The notes beneath the pieces are model-generated. The model searched no databases and was not told the DNA's origin. It saw only the letters and a program-made list of their open reading frames with translations. The position numbers and the translations under genes were made by a program. 64,000 nucleotides of DNA, from assembly GCF_019048845.1 (NCBI RefSeq), contig NZ_CP077425.1:1-64000 (forward strand), in the 5' to 3' direction. This stretch comes from Vibrio mimicus (lineage in GTDB: Bacteria > Pseudomonadota > Gammaproteobacteria > Enterobacterales > Vibrionaceae). Shown in pieces: positions 8,130 through 17,938 of this stretch (the stretch's first letter is position 1; each line of letters begins with the position of its first letter).

Positions 8130-8426
8130 TGCGCCAAATATTGGGTTCACATCCATGCTCTTATGAAGAATTCGGATCACCCTGATTTGTTGGCTGCCGA
8201 TTTGCTGATAAAAGATGACGTGGCTCCCTTGGGGAAATTTTCTGTATCCCTCTCGAATTTCATCGCATGATTTACTGATGTCGGGATTTTCCGCTAAAAG
8301 CCAAAAGGAATCATCGAATTGCTTTAAATAAACATTTCGCTGCTCTTTTCCCCAGCGTCGTTGAGTGAATAAAGCAATATCCCGTAAATCGGCTTTAGCG
8401 GCGACAGTAAGATTAAATGGTTTCAT
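8127..8426 (-). CDS. parE: ParE toxin
   Basis: 99 residues of the ParE/RelE superfamily: FNLTVAAKADLRDIALFTQRRWGKEQRNVYLKQFDDSFWLLAENP, then IREGYRKFPQGSHVIFYQQ and IRVIRILHKSMD. ParE toxins poison DNA gyrase; V. cholerae superintegron ParDE loci are known to do so. The stop codon TAA on the minus strand uses the terminal GTTA of the neighbouring attC. The start overlaps the end of parD (8423-8665) by 4 bp. Confidence 0.9.
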   Translation of the reverse strand: MKPFNLTVAAKADLRDIALFTQRRWGKEQRNVYLKQFDDSFWLLAENPDISKSCDEIREGYRKFPQGSHVIFYQQIGSQQIRVIRILHKSMDVNPIFGA

Positions 8427-8665
8427 CGAATGTTTTCACTATCGAGTTCATTGATGAAGCTATCAAGGTCATAATCAGCATCACCACTTTGCTCACCTTC
8501 AACAAGTAATTGACGGAGTGACTGTAGTTTGGTTTCTTGGTTTTCGAGTAGACGTAGCGCAGAGCGAATGACTTCACTTGCTGAGCCGTAACGTCCACTT
8601 TGTATTTGGCTTGTAATAAAGCCATCGAAGTGTTCACCAAGAGTGATACTTGTGTTTTTAGCCAT
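8423..8665 (-). CDS. parD: ParD antitoxin
   Basis: 80 residues. N-terminal ribbon-helix-helix (MAKNTSITLGEHFDGFITSQIQSGRYGSASEVIRSALRLLE) typical of ParD/CopG antitoxins, with an acidic C-terminal tail (DADYDLDSFINELDSENIR) that would cover the toxin. It precedes parE with a 4-bp overlap, and a sigma70-like promoter with a palindrome lies directly upstream. Transcribed against the array. Confidence 0.92.
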   Translation of the reverse strand: MAKNTSITLGEHFDGFITSQIQSGRYGSASEVIRSALRLLENQETKLQSLRQLLVEGEQSGDADYDLDSFINELDSENIR

Positions 8666-8698
8666 GAGCCCATCTCCATAAATACCAAAAAGTACCTA

Positions 8699-8727
8699 AT
8701 TATGGTATCAAATGGCATTTTGGGCAA
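8699..8727 (-). promoter_or_regulatory. Predicted parDE promoter
   Basis: On the minus strand TTGCCC (8722-8727) and CATAAT (8699-8704) are separated by 17 bp. The imperfect palindrome GTACC-N7-GGTAT (8692-8708) overlaps the -10 box and is a plausible ParD operator. Confidence 0.55.
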
Positions 8728-8735
8728 GGCGCGCA

Positions 8736-8857
8736 TAACAAACGCCTCAAGAGGGACTGTCAACGCGTGGCGTTTCCAGTCCCAATGAGCCGCGGTGGTT
8801 GCAGTTGTTGTGTTTGAGTTTAGTGTTATGCGTTGTCAGCCCCTTAGGCGGGCGTTA
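8736..8857 (+). repeat. attC site 13 (VCR)
   Basis: 122 bp VCR; the parDE cassette has arms GTTATGCGC / GCGCATAAC. Confidence 0.97.
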
Positions 8858-9270
8858 GCTTCTTAAAGGCTAAAATCATCAAAATCCAAACTTCTTGTTC
8901 TTAAAAGTCAGCTTTTAGTGTTCAAATTGCACAATTTGGCATTTGAATTTTTCTAGATGCTGATTTGGTAGAAAGTGTTGGAAGTTCCGAAGTTTCAAAG
9001 CCGCTGAAAGCCAACAAGTCTCGATGTTTCAATGTTGTTGGATGTTCAACACTGGCAGCTTGGTTTCACAAAAAGTAGCATCGTCGCTGAAATCGCGCTT
9101 TCTTTGTCGGAAATTCGGTAAGTAGCCAACTCAACCTTGATCGCTGCGAGTTTTGGCTGCTCACTTCACAGCTTTTGGCGTTGGACGTGTGTTTGAGTGA
9201 TGCTTTTACGTAAAATGCATTTCAAGCAAATGTGTTTAAAAAGTCATTGTTAAACAATGGGCTACGAAGC
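8858..9270. other. Gene-less cassette, family A copy 3
   Basis: 413 bp, same family as 2878-3291; the central block differs (AAAGTAGCATCGTCGC) and resembles copy 8 at 44612. No gene seen. Confidence 0.8.
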
Positions 9271-9393
9271 TAACAAACGCCTCAAGAGGGACTGTCAACG
9301 CGTAGCGTTTCCAGTCCCATTGAGCCGCGGTGGTTTCGGTTGTTGTGTTTGAGTTTAGTGTTAATGCGTTGTCAGCCCCTTAGGCGGGCGTTA
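9271..9393 (+). repeat. attC site 14 (VCR)
   Basis: 123 bp VCR. Confidence 0.97.
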
Positions 9394-9410
9394 GTTTTTC
9401 GGAGGAACCT

Positions 9411-10130
9411 GTGTACAAATATTTATATGGAAAGTGGAAATATTTGAAACCATTAGTAGATGGTAGTGGCCAAATACGGCTATGTGATATAAGGCATTAT
9501 GCTCGCCTCGAAAACGAAAATATGCAAGATGATGAAGAGGTTAAGTACTTTGAGTTTACTCCAGAATCAATAAGAATTGCTTTTGCGGGAATAGAAGTTA
9601 ATCCTGATAGTCTAGTTGGTAACGTAAAGTTCTCAATGCCGGTGAGAAATTGTTTGTGTATCTGTTTTAGCAATAAGAAAAATGATCCAGAGTTATTCGA
9701 TAAATTTGATGCTGATGTGTGTATAGAATTCAATGTTGAATATTTAGTTAATTTCTTGAAGTTTGTATTTGAAGATAAGTTTGGCGATAAAGTTGTGGCT
9801 AGGAATGTTGAGTATTATGACAAAAATGCAGGCCTTGATTACTTACCTTCAGAAGCAGCTGTGTTTACAAAGCCAATAAAATATATACATGAAAGTGAGT
9901 ATCGTATTGCGGCGTTTTTGCCATATGATGCGGAAACCCTGATTAACTTACCAGGCAAGGAACCATTTCGGGCATTTCAGCGTTGTGATTGTCCAGAGCA
10001 AGTTATCAATACAGGTGGGTGTTGTTGTTACTTTGCATTTTTAGATAATGGATTAAAGGATGGTTTTAAAAGCTATATCGGTGAAATTGAAAAACTAACA
10101 AGCGGTTCAAGTGGGACTGCCAACGCGTAG
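9411..10130 (+). CDS. Unknown protein, weakly DUF2971-like, C-terminus encoded by the attC
   Basis: 239 residues from a GTG start with GGAGG 5 bp upstream. The family is not certain; the segment KPIKYIHESEYRIAAF resembles KHPAYRHEQEIRLCVV in the DUF2971-like protein at 20585-21316, and the N-terminus (YKYLYGKWKYL) is similar in style to that family. Eight cysteines, several in CDCPEQVINTGGCCCYF. The frame reads 35 bp into the following attC, so the last ten residues (TSGSSGTANA) come from the recombination site. Cassette arms GTTAGTTTTTC / GAAAAACTAAC match, so the cassette is whole. Confidence 0.72.
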   Translation: MYKYLYGKWKYLKPLVDGSGQIRLCDIRHYARLENENMQDDEEVKYFEFTPESIRIAFAGIEVNPDSLVGNVKFSMPVRNCLCICFSNKKNDPELFDKFDADVCIEFNVEYLVNFLKFVFEDKFGDKVVARNVEYYDKNAGLDYLPSEAAVFTKPIKYIHESEYRIAAFLPYDAETLINLPGKEPFRAFQRCDCPEQVINTGGCCCYFAFLDNGLKDGFKSYIGEIEKLTSGSSGTANA

Positions 10131-10217
10131 CATTTTTGGTTCTGTCTAGCATTTGTGGTTACGGTTGTTCTGGCTAAGTTTAGTAGTTTGCGTTGTCAGC
10201 CCCTTAACCGAGCGTTA
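10096..10217 (+). repeat. attC site 15 (divergent)
   Basis: 122 bp, core TAACAAGCGGTTCAAGTGGG to CCGAGCGTTA. Central part (GCATTTTTGGTTCTGTC) differs from the common VCR. Confidence 0.9.
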
Positions 10218-10232
10218 GTTTGCAATCGGAGA

Positions 10233-10550
10233 CTAAGAAACAAAGCGTGACTGTTTGAGATGCTTTTGGGGCAGTTGTGATTGCCCTAATACCGCAACAA
10301 TGAGAATGAAGTTTGCTTCTTTGGTGTAATAAGCCATGTGTTTCCCCACTGGAAAGTAAAAACCATTTTGGTAAATATCTTCACAGCTTTTTCCTAGTCC
10401 TGGGTTATCCGCTAGAGTTTGGAAACCTGAAAGCAAGGTCGACTTATATTTTTGCCACTGCGCTTCAGCGAAATTTTCAATGGTGTAGTGTTTAACCTTG
10501 AGTAAGTGCTCTTGGGCTAATTGGCTGAGCTTATATTGTTTATTTTGCAT
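10233..10550 (-). CDS. RelE/ParE-family toxin
   Basis: 105 residues from the ATG at 10550 (MQNKQYKLSQLAQEHLLKVKHYTIENFAEAQWQKYKSTLL). The fold signature of the ParE/RelE plasmid-stabilisation family is clear: ...FQTLADNPGLGKSCEDIYQNGFYFPVGKHMAYY and ILIVAVLGQSQLPQKHL. A TTG at 10568 would add six residues and would start immediately after the antitoxin stop, so either start is possible. The gene follows a YefM-like antitoxin and faces against the array. Confidence 0.85.
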   Translation of the reverse strand: MQNKQYKLSQLAQEHLLKVKHYTIENFAEAQWQKYKSTLLSGFQTLADNPGLGKSCEDIYQNGFYFPVGKHMAYYTKEANFILIVAVLGQSQLPQKHLKQSRFVS

Positions 10551-10568
10551 ATTGAGGTAAACGCTCAA

Positions 10569-10811
10569 TCAAAGGGTGTTTAGAAAAGTGGCACCATCAA
10601 CGGTTTTGCCACCATCTAAGTCTTTCTGAGCAGACTCAAAGCAGTGTTTGAGATAATCGAGTTTCATTGCTTCAAGTTCTTCAAAGTCCTTAATGGACAT
10701 GACAACGACAGTATTCTTACTGTTTTTGCTGATGATGACAGGTTCGCGTTGTGCGCTTAGAAGAAGTTCACCAAAATTTCGTTTAGCATCATTTGCTGTT
10801 AGTGTGTGCAT
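10569..10811 (-). CDS. Phd/YefM-family antitoxin
   Basis: 80 residues, MHTLTANDAKRNFGELLLSAQREPVIISKNSKNTVVVMSIKDFEELE, the Phd/YefM DNA-binding domain, followed by a charged helix that would bind the toxin. Start at 10811 is chosen because GAGG lies 10 bp upstream; the GTG at 10826 is inside that region. A TATACT box lies about 30 bp upstream. It forms an operon with the toxin at 10233-10550. Confidence 0.88.
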   Translation of the reverse strand: MHTLTANDAKRNFGELLLSAQREPVIISKNSKNTVVVMSIKDFEELEAMKLDYLKHCFESAQKDLDGGKTVDGATFLNTL

Positions 10812-10903
10812 AACTAGGCTCCTCACTCAAAGTTTGAAAGAGTATAGCTCATGGTGCGAAGTGTTTAAAATGATTAAATCGCACGATTTGGGTGAAGGCA
10901 AAC

Positions 10904-11026
10904 TAACAAACGCCTCAAGAGGGACTGTCAACGCGTGGCGTTTCCAGTCCCATTGAGCCGCGGTGGTTTCGGTTGGTGTGTTTAAGTTTAGTGGTAATGC
11001 GTTGCCAGCCCTTTAGGCGGGCGTTA
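10904..11026 (+). repeat. attC site 16 (VCR)
   Basis: 123 bp VCR; preceding cassette arms GTTAGTTTGC / GCAAACTAAC. Confidence 0.97.
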
Positions 11027-11439
11027 GTTTCTATCTAGAAAAAATCATCAAAAGTTCAGATTCATGCCCTGAATAATCAGCTTTAAACGTTCAAGTCTCA
11101 CTATTTGGCTTTTGAGTTTTTCCTGATGCTGATTTGGCAGAAAGTGTTGAAATTTCAGCTAGTTCAAAGTCGCTGAGAACCAACAAACTTCGAAGCTTCA
11201 ATGTTGTCAGATATTCAACACGGCAAATTTGGTTTCACAAAGGCTGCATCATCGCTGTGATCTGGTTTTCTTTGTCGTGAACTCTTAAACGTGGCCAACT
11301 TAACCTTGACCGTTTTGAGTTTTGGCAGCTAACTTCACAGCTTTTGGTGTTGGACGTGTGTTTGTTCGATGCATTTGCGTAAAATGGTCTTCAAACAAAT
11401 GTGTTAAAAAAGTTATTGTTAAACAATGGGCTACGAAAC
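11027..11439. other. Gene-less cassette, family A copy 4 (altered arms)
   Basis: 413 bp. The left end is GTTTCTATC instead of GCTTCTTAAA, and the right end is GAAAC instead of GAAGC, so the two arms have changed together (GTTAGTTTC / GAAACTAAC). Otherwise family A; no gene seen. Confidence 0.8.
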
Positions 11440-11562
11440 TAACAAACGCCTCAAGAGGGACTGTCAACGCGCGGCGTTTCCAGTCCCATTGAGCCGCGGT
11501 GGTTACGGTTGTTGTGTTTAAGTTTAGTGGTAGTGCGTTGCCAGCCCCTTAGGCGGGCGTTA
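11440..11562 (+). repeat. attC site 17 (VCR)
   Basis: 123 bp VCR. Confidence 0.97.
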
Positions 11563-11595
11563 TGAGCAGCATTAAAATTTAGAACTGAGTTGTAT

Positions 11596-12171
11596 ATGAC
11601 AGAAAGAGAAAAAATGCTCTCTGGTGAGTATTACGATCCGAGTGACGCTGAGCTCGTCAAGTTGCGTCTTGAGGCTCGTTTACTCACAGAGAAGCTAAAT
11701 CAAACAAGTGTAAATTGCCCAGATAAAAGAGTAGAGATAATCAAATCCTTGTTGGGTTCTACAGGAAGTAGCATTCACATTGAATCGACCTTCAACTGCG
11801 ATTACGGGCTGAATATACACGTTGGTGAGAATTTCTATGCCAATTTTGGCTGCGTCATTTTGGACGTAGCGGAAGTTCGTATTGGCGATAACTGTTTTAT
11901 AGCACCACAGGTTGGAATTTATACGGCAACTCATCCAATCGATCCGATTCAGAGAAACAGTGGGTTAGAGTTTGGAAAGCCAATAAGAATAGGTAACAAC
12001 TGTTGGATTGGAGGTCATGCAACGATCAATCCAGGAGTGACGTTAGGTGACAATGTTGTTGTTGCCTCGGGAGCCGTTGTAACAAAGAGTTTTGGTAGCA
12101 ATGTTGTCATTGGTGGCAACCCAGCACGAGTGTTAAAAGAAATCGAGCAACCTTTAGCTCGCTGCTCATAA
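11596..12171 (+). CDS. Maltose/galactoside O-acetyltransferase-like hexapeptide transferase
   Basis: 191 residues. The N-terminal Mac domain (MTEREKMLSGEYYDPSDAELVKLRLEARLLTEKLN) and the left-handed beta-helix with the Trp/Asn/His pattern (GENFYANFGCVILDVAEVRIGD, then TATHP and GKPIRIGNNCWIGGHATINPGVTLG) identify a sugar O-acetyltransferase of the Maa/LacA/NodL group; the catalytic His is in TATHPID. These acetylate sugar hydroxyls from acetyl-CoA. The ATG at 11596 is preferred to the TTG six bases earlier. The TAA stop begins the next attC. Arms GTTATGAGCAGC / GCTGCTCATAAC pair over 12 bp. Confidence 0.92.
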   Translation: MTEREKMLSGEYYDPSDAELVKLRLEARLLTEKLNQTSVNCPDKRVEIIKSLLGSTGSSIHIESTFNCDYGLNIHVGENFYANFGCVILDVAEVRIGDNCFIAPQVGIYTATHPIDPIQRNSGLEFGKPIRIGNNCWIGGHATINPGVTLGDNVVVASGAVVTKSFGSNVVIGGNPARVLKEIEQPLARCS

Positions 12172-12290
12172 CAAACGCCTCAAGAGGGACTGTCAACGCG
12201 TGGCGTTCCCAGTCCCAATGAGCCGCCGTGGTTACAGCGGTTGTGTTTGAGTTTAGTATTATGCGTTGCCAGCCCCTTAGGCGGGCGTTA
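12169..12290 (+). repeat. attC site 18 (VCR)
   Basis: 122 bp VCR; first triplet is the stop codon of the acetyltransferase gene. Confidence 0.97.
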
Positions 12291-12703
12291 GCTTCTTAAA
12301 GGCTAGAATCATCAAAATCCAAGCTCAATCGTTCTGAAAAATCCGCTTTTAGCGTACAAATTTCACAATTTGGCTTTTGAGCTTTCTTGATGCTGATTTG
12401 GTCGAACGTGTTGAAAATTCAGTGGTTTCAAAGTTGCTGAAAACTAGCAAGCCTAGATGCTTCAGCGCTGTTGGATGTTCAACACTCAAAGTTTGGTTTC
12501 ACAAAAGGCTGCATCATCGCTGTGATCTGGCTTTGTTTGTCGCGGACTCTTAACCGTGGTCAACTTAACCTTGATGGTTTTGAGTTTTGGCCGTCAACTT
12601 CACAGCTTTTGGCTCTGGACGTGTGTTTGCGTGATGCTTTTTCGTAAAATCGCTTTCAAGCAAAGGTGTTTAAAAGTTATTGGGAAACAATAGGTTACGA
12701 AGC
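12291..12703. other. Gene-less cassette, family A copy 5
   Basis: 413 bp, same family as 2878-3291, no gene seen. Confidence 0.8.
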
Positions 12704-12824
12704 TAACAAGCGCCTCAAAGGGACTGTCAACGCGTGGCGTTTCCAGTCCCAATGAGCCGCAGTGGTTACGGTTGGTGTGTTTGAGTTTTGTGGTATGCGT
12801 TGCCAGCCCCTTAGGCGGGCGTTA
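12704..12824 (+). repeat. attC site 19 (VCR)
   Basis: 121 bp VCR with the CTCAAAGGG two-base deletion also seen in sites 8 and 54. Confidence 0.96.
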
Positions 12825-12849
12825 GCACTCAAGAGGAGATATAGGTTAG

Positions 12850-13608
12850 GTGTTCACAAAAAAAGAAATAAAAAACATTGTCGAAAAAGCTACAAATCAT
12901 TGGTTTTTTCCGGATTTTACCAACAAACTCACGTGGTTCGTGGCAACGCTTGGTGGCACTGTGTTAGCAACACCAACAGCGTTTAAAGAAATTTTCTACA
13001 ATTTCTTAGTAGATACATTCAATCTAAATGGTGGGGAATATTTCACGCTTGCAGAATTACAATCAAGTTCTGTTGAACCACTTGTTGGGTTCGGTTTGAT
13101 TGTATTCGCGTTAATCCATAATTTGGTAAATAAGTTTTTTATATACAAATCATCAGAGTTCGCTCTTGAAGATAGTAAGCAACTCAGACAAGTAGATGTC
13201 GATTTATTCAACCGGTTTCTAACCGATTTTCCATCAGATGGATATTCAGTTCCATTTTTAAGAGACCATGATTTAGGTAATTCTTATCATGACAATAGCT
13301 TGAAAGACATTAATAAATTTGTTGATCAGTGGGACAATGTGGAACATCACTTTTTGAACGAAGAGATTGAGGCAAAACGTTCCGAACTATGGAAAAAGTG
13401 TCATTCATTTGTTCATCTACTCGCTTTGCGTTCATACGACTTGAATGGTGGCCCCATGTTTTCATGTGTCCCAGACGCCTATAGAGGAGCTTGGGATTAT
13501 CCGGCACATGTTGATGAACAACTCCGAGAGCTTAATGAAATGGCAACAGAGTGTCATGAATTACACCAGAAATTTGTTCTCTTTGCTCGCCGGAAATTAA
13601 AGTGCTAA
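12850..13608 (+). CDS. Two-segment membrane protein of unknown function
   Basis: 252 residues from a GTG start; GAGGAGA lies about 12 bp upstream, rather far, so the start is not certain. Two hydrophobic segments are seen, around residues 25-45 (WFVATLGGTVLATPTAF) and 78-99 (LVGFGLIVFALIHNLVNKFF); the remaining 150 residues are polar and would be cytoplasmic, with many charged and aromatic residues. No family is recognised. The stop TAA begins the next attC. Arms GTTAGCACT / AGTGCTAAC match. A membrane anchor plus soluble domain is a common layout for sensor or defence-related proteins, but that is only a guess. Confidence 0.72.
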   Translation: MFTKKEIKNIVEKATNHWFFPDFTNKLTWFVATLGGTVLATPTAFKEIFYNFLVDTFNLNGGEYFTLAELQSSSVEPLVGFGLIVFALIHNLVNKFFIYKSSEFALEDSKQLRQVDVDLFNRFLTDFPSDGYSVPFLRDHDLGNSYHDNSLKDINKFVDQWDNVEHHFLNEEIEAKRSELWKKCHSFVHLLALRSYDLNGGPMFSCVPDAYRGAWDYPAHVDEQLRELNEMATECHELHQKFVLFARRKLKC

Positions 13609-13727
13609 CAAACGCCTCAAGAGGGACTGTCAACGCGCGGCGTTTCCAGTCCCATTGAGCCGCGGTGGTTACAGTTGTTGTGGTTGAGTTTAGTGTTATG
13701 CGTTGCCAGCCCCTTAGGCGGGCGTTA
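13606..13727 (+). repeat. attC site 20 (VCR)
   Basis: 122 bp VCR; first triplet is the stop of the membrane protein gene. Confidence 0.97.
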
Positions 13728-14728
13728 TAGCGCAAAAATAAAAATTCATCTGATTGGGATAAATAAATGAATATTGAAGATGTATTTGGTGTTAGTGGTA
13801 AACAAGTAGGCAGCTATCTTGAGCGGACTCACGTGGATGATAAATTCAAGGATGCCTTACGTACTGATAAGCAAATTATTGTTTATGGTGCCTCTAAACA
13901 AGGTAAAACAGCTTTAGTTAAAAAATACATACCATATGAAGATAATATCCTTATTAGTTTATCGCCAAAGACAACTTTAAAAGATATATATCAGTCTATT
14001 CTTAGAAAGTCAGGTGTTGTACTTAAGACTTCATATACAGAAGGGACTGGTGATACAACGAAGGTTAAATCTAAAGCATCTATTCAGGGTGCAGTTGCCA
14101 TGGTTATGAAAGGAAAGGTTGAAGTTGGTCTAGATAAAACCAATACAGCGAAGACTGATGAGCAATATAATGAGATCGAGTTTAATTTGGAGCTGCCTGA
14201 TGATGTGGCTGATCTTATACATCGAGTTGGGCAGAAGAAAGTTATTATCCTTGAAAACTTCCACTATTTACCAGAGAGTCTACAACGAACTTTTGCGTAT
14301 GATTTGCGCACTTTCCAAGACTTGAAGGTGAGGTTTATTATTTTGGGTATTTGGAAAGAAGCAAATCGCTTAGCTCAATATAATGGTGAGTTACAAGACA
14401 GAGTATACGAAATACCTGTAGAACCATGGTTAGAGACAGATTTCCGTGAAATTGCTAAAAAAGGCGAAGAATTACTAAATGTTAAATTTGCAACAGTGAT
14501 TCTAGAGAAATGCATAGAGAATGCCTTTTCTAGTGTTGGTGTTTTTCAGGAGCTGCTGAAAAGTACATGCCTTGAAAATGGTGTAACTAATAAGCAAAGC
14601 TCATCTAAATTTATTGAAGATATGTCAACAGTCGATAGAGCTATTGCTAGTAAGTGTAGTGGCATAGTGAATTTGGCCACCTGATTAGAGCTGTTATGAT
14701 TGCAACCATAGCAGCATTAGGTGACGAA

Positions 14729-15918
<1,190 letters not shown>

Positions 15919-16354
15919 CCACTACAAAGACAGTAGAGTACTCAGGAAGACATCTTAGGAATTTAGAGTCAATAGCATGTGGAAATGGATCTCAAATTGT
16001 CAAAGATAAACCACTGCCTTACTTTCTTCAGTACTATATTGTCATGCATATTCTAGAAATAGGTTATCGTGGTTTTAATGGTGGAATAACAAAAGAATCC
16101 CTACTTCACAGTATTAAGCAAGTCCATCATCGTAAAAATGAACTTAAGGGGGCTACATTGGTAGCTGTCCTCAAGGGGCTTACAGAGCTCCAAGCTAATA
16201 AAGGAATAAGCCCTCCTGTAATCGCGTATGACTCAAATAGTCGCCAGTTAAAGGTAGTGGACTCTACATTTTATTTCTTCCTCAAAAATGCTGATTTAGA
16301 AAATATAAAAGATGAAATAGTTTGTCCTATGGATGGACTAGAATAATTGCGCTA

Positions 16355-16477
16355 TAACAAACGCCTCAAGAGGGACTGTCAACGCGTAGCGTTTCCAGTC
16401 CCAATGAGCCGCGGTGGTTGCAGTTGTTGTGTTTGAGTTTGGCGTTAATGCGTTGCCAGCCCCTTAGGCGGGCGTTA
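16355..16477 (+). repeat. attC site 21 (VCR)
   Basis: 123 bp VCR belonging to the split ATPase cassette. Confidence 0.97.
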
Positions 16478-16490
16478 GCCGTTTGAAAAC

Positions 16491-16519
16491 TTGCTATGCT
16501 CAGAGTGATAGAATAGTAT
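16491..16519 (+). promoter_or_regulatory. Predicted promoter and operator of a toxin-antitoxin operon
   Basis: TTGCTA (16491-16496), 17 bp, TAGTAT (16514-16519). The perfect palindrome GTGATA-N6-TATCAC (16505-16522) covers the -10 box, a likely site for autoregulation by the antitoxin encoded at 16549. Confidence 0.65.
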
Positions 16520-16548
16520 CACTTCAGTGTTTCTTTGGAGCAGCTCAA

Positions 16549-16806
16549 ATGAAAGTAGAACTTGTGACGTCACTAAAACGTCAGGCCACTAAGATCCTTG
16601 CCGATCTTCATGATACGAAAGAGCCAGTATTGATAACTGAGCACGGAAAACCGTCAGCTTACCTTATTGATGTAGACGACTATGAATTTATGCAAAATCG
16701 TTTAGCGATCCTGGAAGGTATTGCTCGTGGAGAGCGAGCTCTAGCGGATGGCAAAGTGGTCAGCCATCAAGATGCTAAGGACAGAATGTCAAAATGGCTG
16801 AAATAA
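16549..16806 (+). CDS. Phd/YefM-family antitoxin
   Basis: 85 residues, MKVELVTSLKRQATKILADLHDTKEPVLITEHGKPSAYLIDVDDYEFMQNRLAILEGIARGERALADG: a Phd/YefM DNA-binding fold followed by the toxin-binding helix. TTGGAG precedes the ATG at 16549 by about 9 bp. The gene overlaps the toxin by 13 bp and has its own promoter/palindrome just upstream (16491-16522), even though it is in the array direction. Confidence 0.9.
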   Translation: MKVELVTSLKRQATKILADLHDTKEPVLITEHGKPSAYLIDVDDYEFMQNRLAILEGIARGERALADGKVVSHQDAKDRMSKWLK

Positions 16807-17096
16807 TTTGGACGGAGCCGGCTCTATCCGACCTGAATGATATTGCTGAATACATCGCGCTTGAAAATGTCGTGGCTGCTAAACAACTCGTGCAAACCGT
16901 TTTTACAAAAGTTGAACGTTTGGCCGATTTTCCAGAGTCTGGGCGCGTCCCTTTAGAACTAGAACACCTCAATTATCGTGAAGTCGTTGTAAATCCGTGT
17001 CGTGTTTTCTATAAGTATGATGATGCAAAGGTTCGTATTCTTTTTGTTATGCGTGCGGAGCGAGATTTGCGTCGGTTAATGCTTACGAAACAGTAG
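16794..17096 (+). CDS. RelE/ParE-family toxin
   Basis: 100 residues: MAEIIWTEPALSDLNDIAEYIALENVVAAKQLVQTVFTKVERLADFPESGRVPLELEHLNYREVVVNPCRVFYKYDDAKVRILFVMRAERDLRRL. The pattern (E-P-A-L-x-D-L-x-x-I-A-E-Y-I, then L-x-x-F-P-x-x-G-R, then Y-R-x-x-x-x) is that of ParE/RelE toxins. Target (gyrase or ribosome-bound mRNA) cannot be told from sequence. Follows and overlaps its antitoxin; the cassette at 43298-43863 carries a related pair. Confidence 0.9.
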   Translation: MAEIIWTEPALSDLNDIAEYIALENVVAAKQLVQTVFTKVERLADFPESGRVPLELEHLNYREVVVNPCRVFYKYDDAKVRILFVMRAERDLRRLMLTKQ

Positions 17097-17113
17097 GTTT
17101 GAAAAAAAACGGC

Positions 17114-17236
17114 TAACAAACGCCTCAAGAGGGACTGTCAACGCGTGGCGTATCCAGTCCCATTGAGCTGCGGTGGTTACAGTTGTTGTGTTTGAGTTTG
17201 GTGTTAATGCGTTGCCAGCCCCTTAGGCGGGCGTTA
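17114..17236 (+). repeat. attC site 22 (VCR)
   Basis: 123 bp VCR; preceding cassette arms GTTAGCCGTTT / AAACGGCTAAC. Confidence 0.97.
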
Positions 17237-17255
17237 GCTTACAAAGTACTACGGT

Positions 17256-17714
17256 GTGTTTCTACTAAGTCGTAAAGAGTCAAAATTAGGTTATTGCCTA
17301 AAAGCGTCTGCTGTTTCTTTCTGCTCCGCAGGTGCGCTTGCGGTGATTGTTGATCTTCTTTATGGTCTCCCCGCTGATGGTCCTGATGTGGGAATGACTT
17401 TGGTTGATGTGCTTGGAACAGTTTTGGTTGGCCCAGCCTTAGAAACATTATTGATGACACTGATACTGGTGCTCATCGCAAAATTTACAGACAGAATTTT
17501 TTTAAGTGCCTGCTTGTGTGCGTTTATCTTTTCTGTTTTACATTCTATGTCACACCCACTTTGGGGTATGTTTACATTCATGCCATTTGTTGTTTTTGGG
17601 GTTGCATTTCAAGTATGGCGGCAGAGTTCACCAAAAGTAGGGTTCACAATAGCCTTTTTAATTCATGCGCTTCACAATAGTTATGTCCTCTTAGTTGGCA
17701 TGTTAGGACAGTAA
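17256..17714 (+). CDS. CPBP (CAAX/ABI) family membrane protein, divergent active site
   Basis: 152 residues, mostly hydrophobic, with about four membrane segments. The CPBP intramembrane metalloprotease layout is visible: GPALETLLM (residues 59-67) at the position of the EExxxR motif but with only one Glu (E63) and no Arg, FSVLHSM with H96 (FxxxH motif), and HALHN with H140 (HxxxN motif). Family members process CAAX-like proteins or protect against bacteriocins; the altered first motif makes activity doubtful. Start GTG at 17256 lacks a strong ribosome-binding site. Arms GTTAGCTTAC / GTAAGCTAAC match. Confidence 0.68.
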   Translation: MFLLSRKESKLGYCLKASAVSFCSAGALAVIVDLLYGLPADGPDVGMTLVDVLGTVLVGPALETLLMTLILVLIAKFTDRIFLSACLCAFIFSVLHSMSHPLWGMFTFMPFVVFGVAFQVWRQSSPKVGFTIAFLIHALHNSYVLLVGMLGQ

Positions 17715-17716
17715 GC

Positions 17717-17838
17717 TAACAAACGCCTCAAGAGGGACTGTCAACGCGTGGCGTTTCCAGTCCCATTGAACCGCGGTGGTTTCGGTTGTTGTGATTGAGT
17801 TTAGTGGTATGCGTTGCCAGCCCCTTAGGCGGGCGTTA
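17717..17838 (+). repeat. attC site 23 (VCR)
   Basis: 122 bp VCR. Confidence 0.97.
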
Positions 17839-17861
17839 TGTACTTTTCTGAAATCCTTCCT

Positions 17862-17921
17862 ACAAGTCAAACTTGTGCACAATGTCATTATGCGTTAGTC
17901 TTTGTCTATGGATGCACAATG
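17862..17921 (+). promoter_or_regulatory. Candidate higBA operator region
   Basis: The perfect palindrome ACAAGT-N3-ACTTGT (17862-17876) and two direct copies of TGCACAATG (17876-17884 and 17913-17921) lie just before higB. HigA-type regulators repress their own operon through such sites; which of them is used is not known. Confidence 0.5.
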
Positions 17922-17938
17922 AGACAGTGCAAGTTGCA

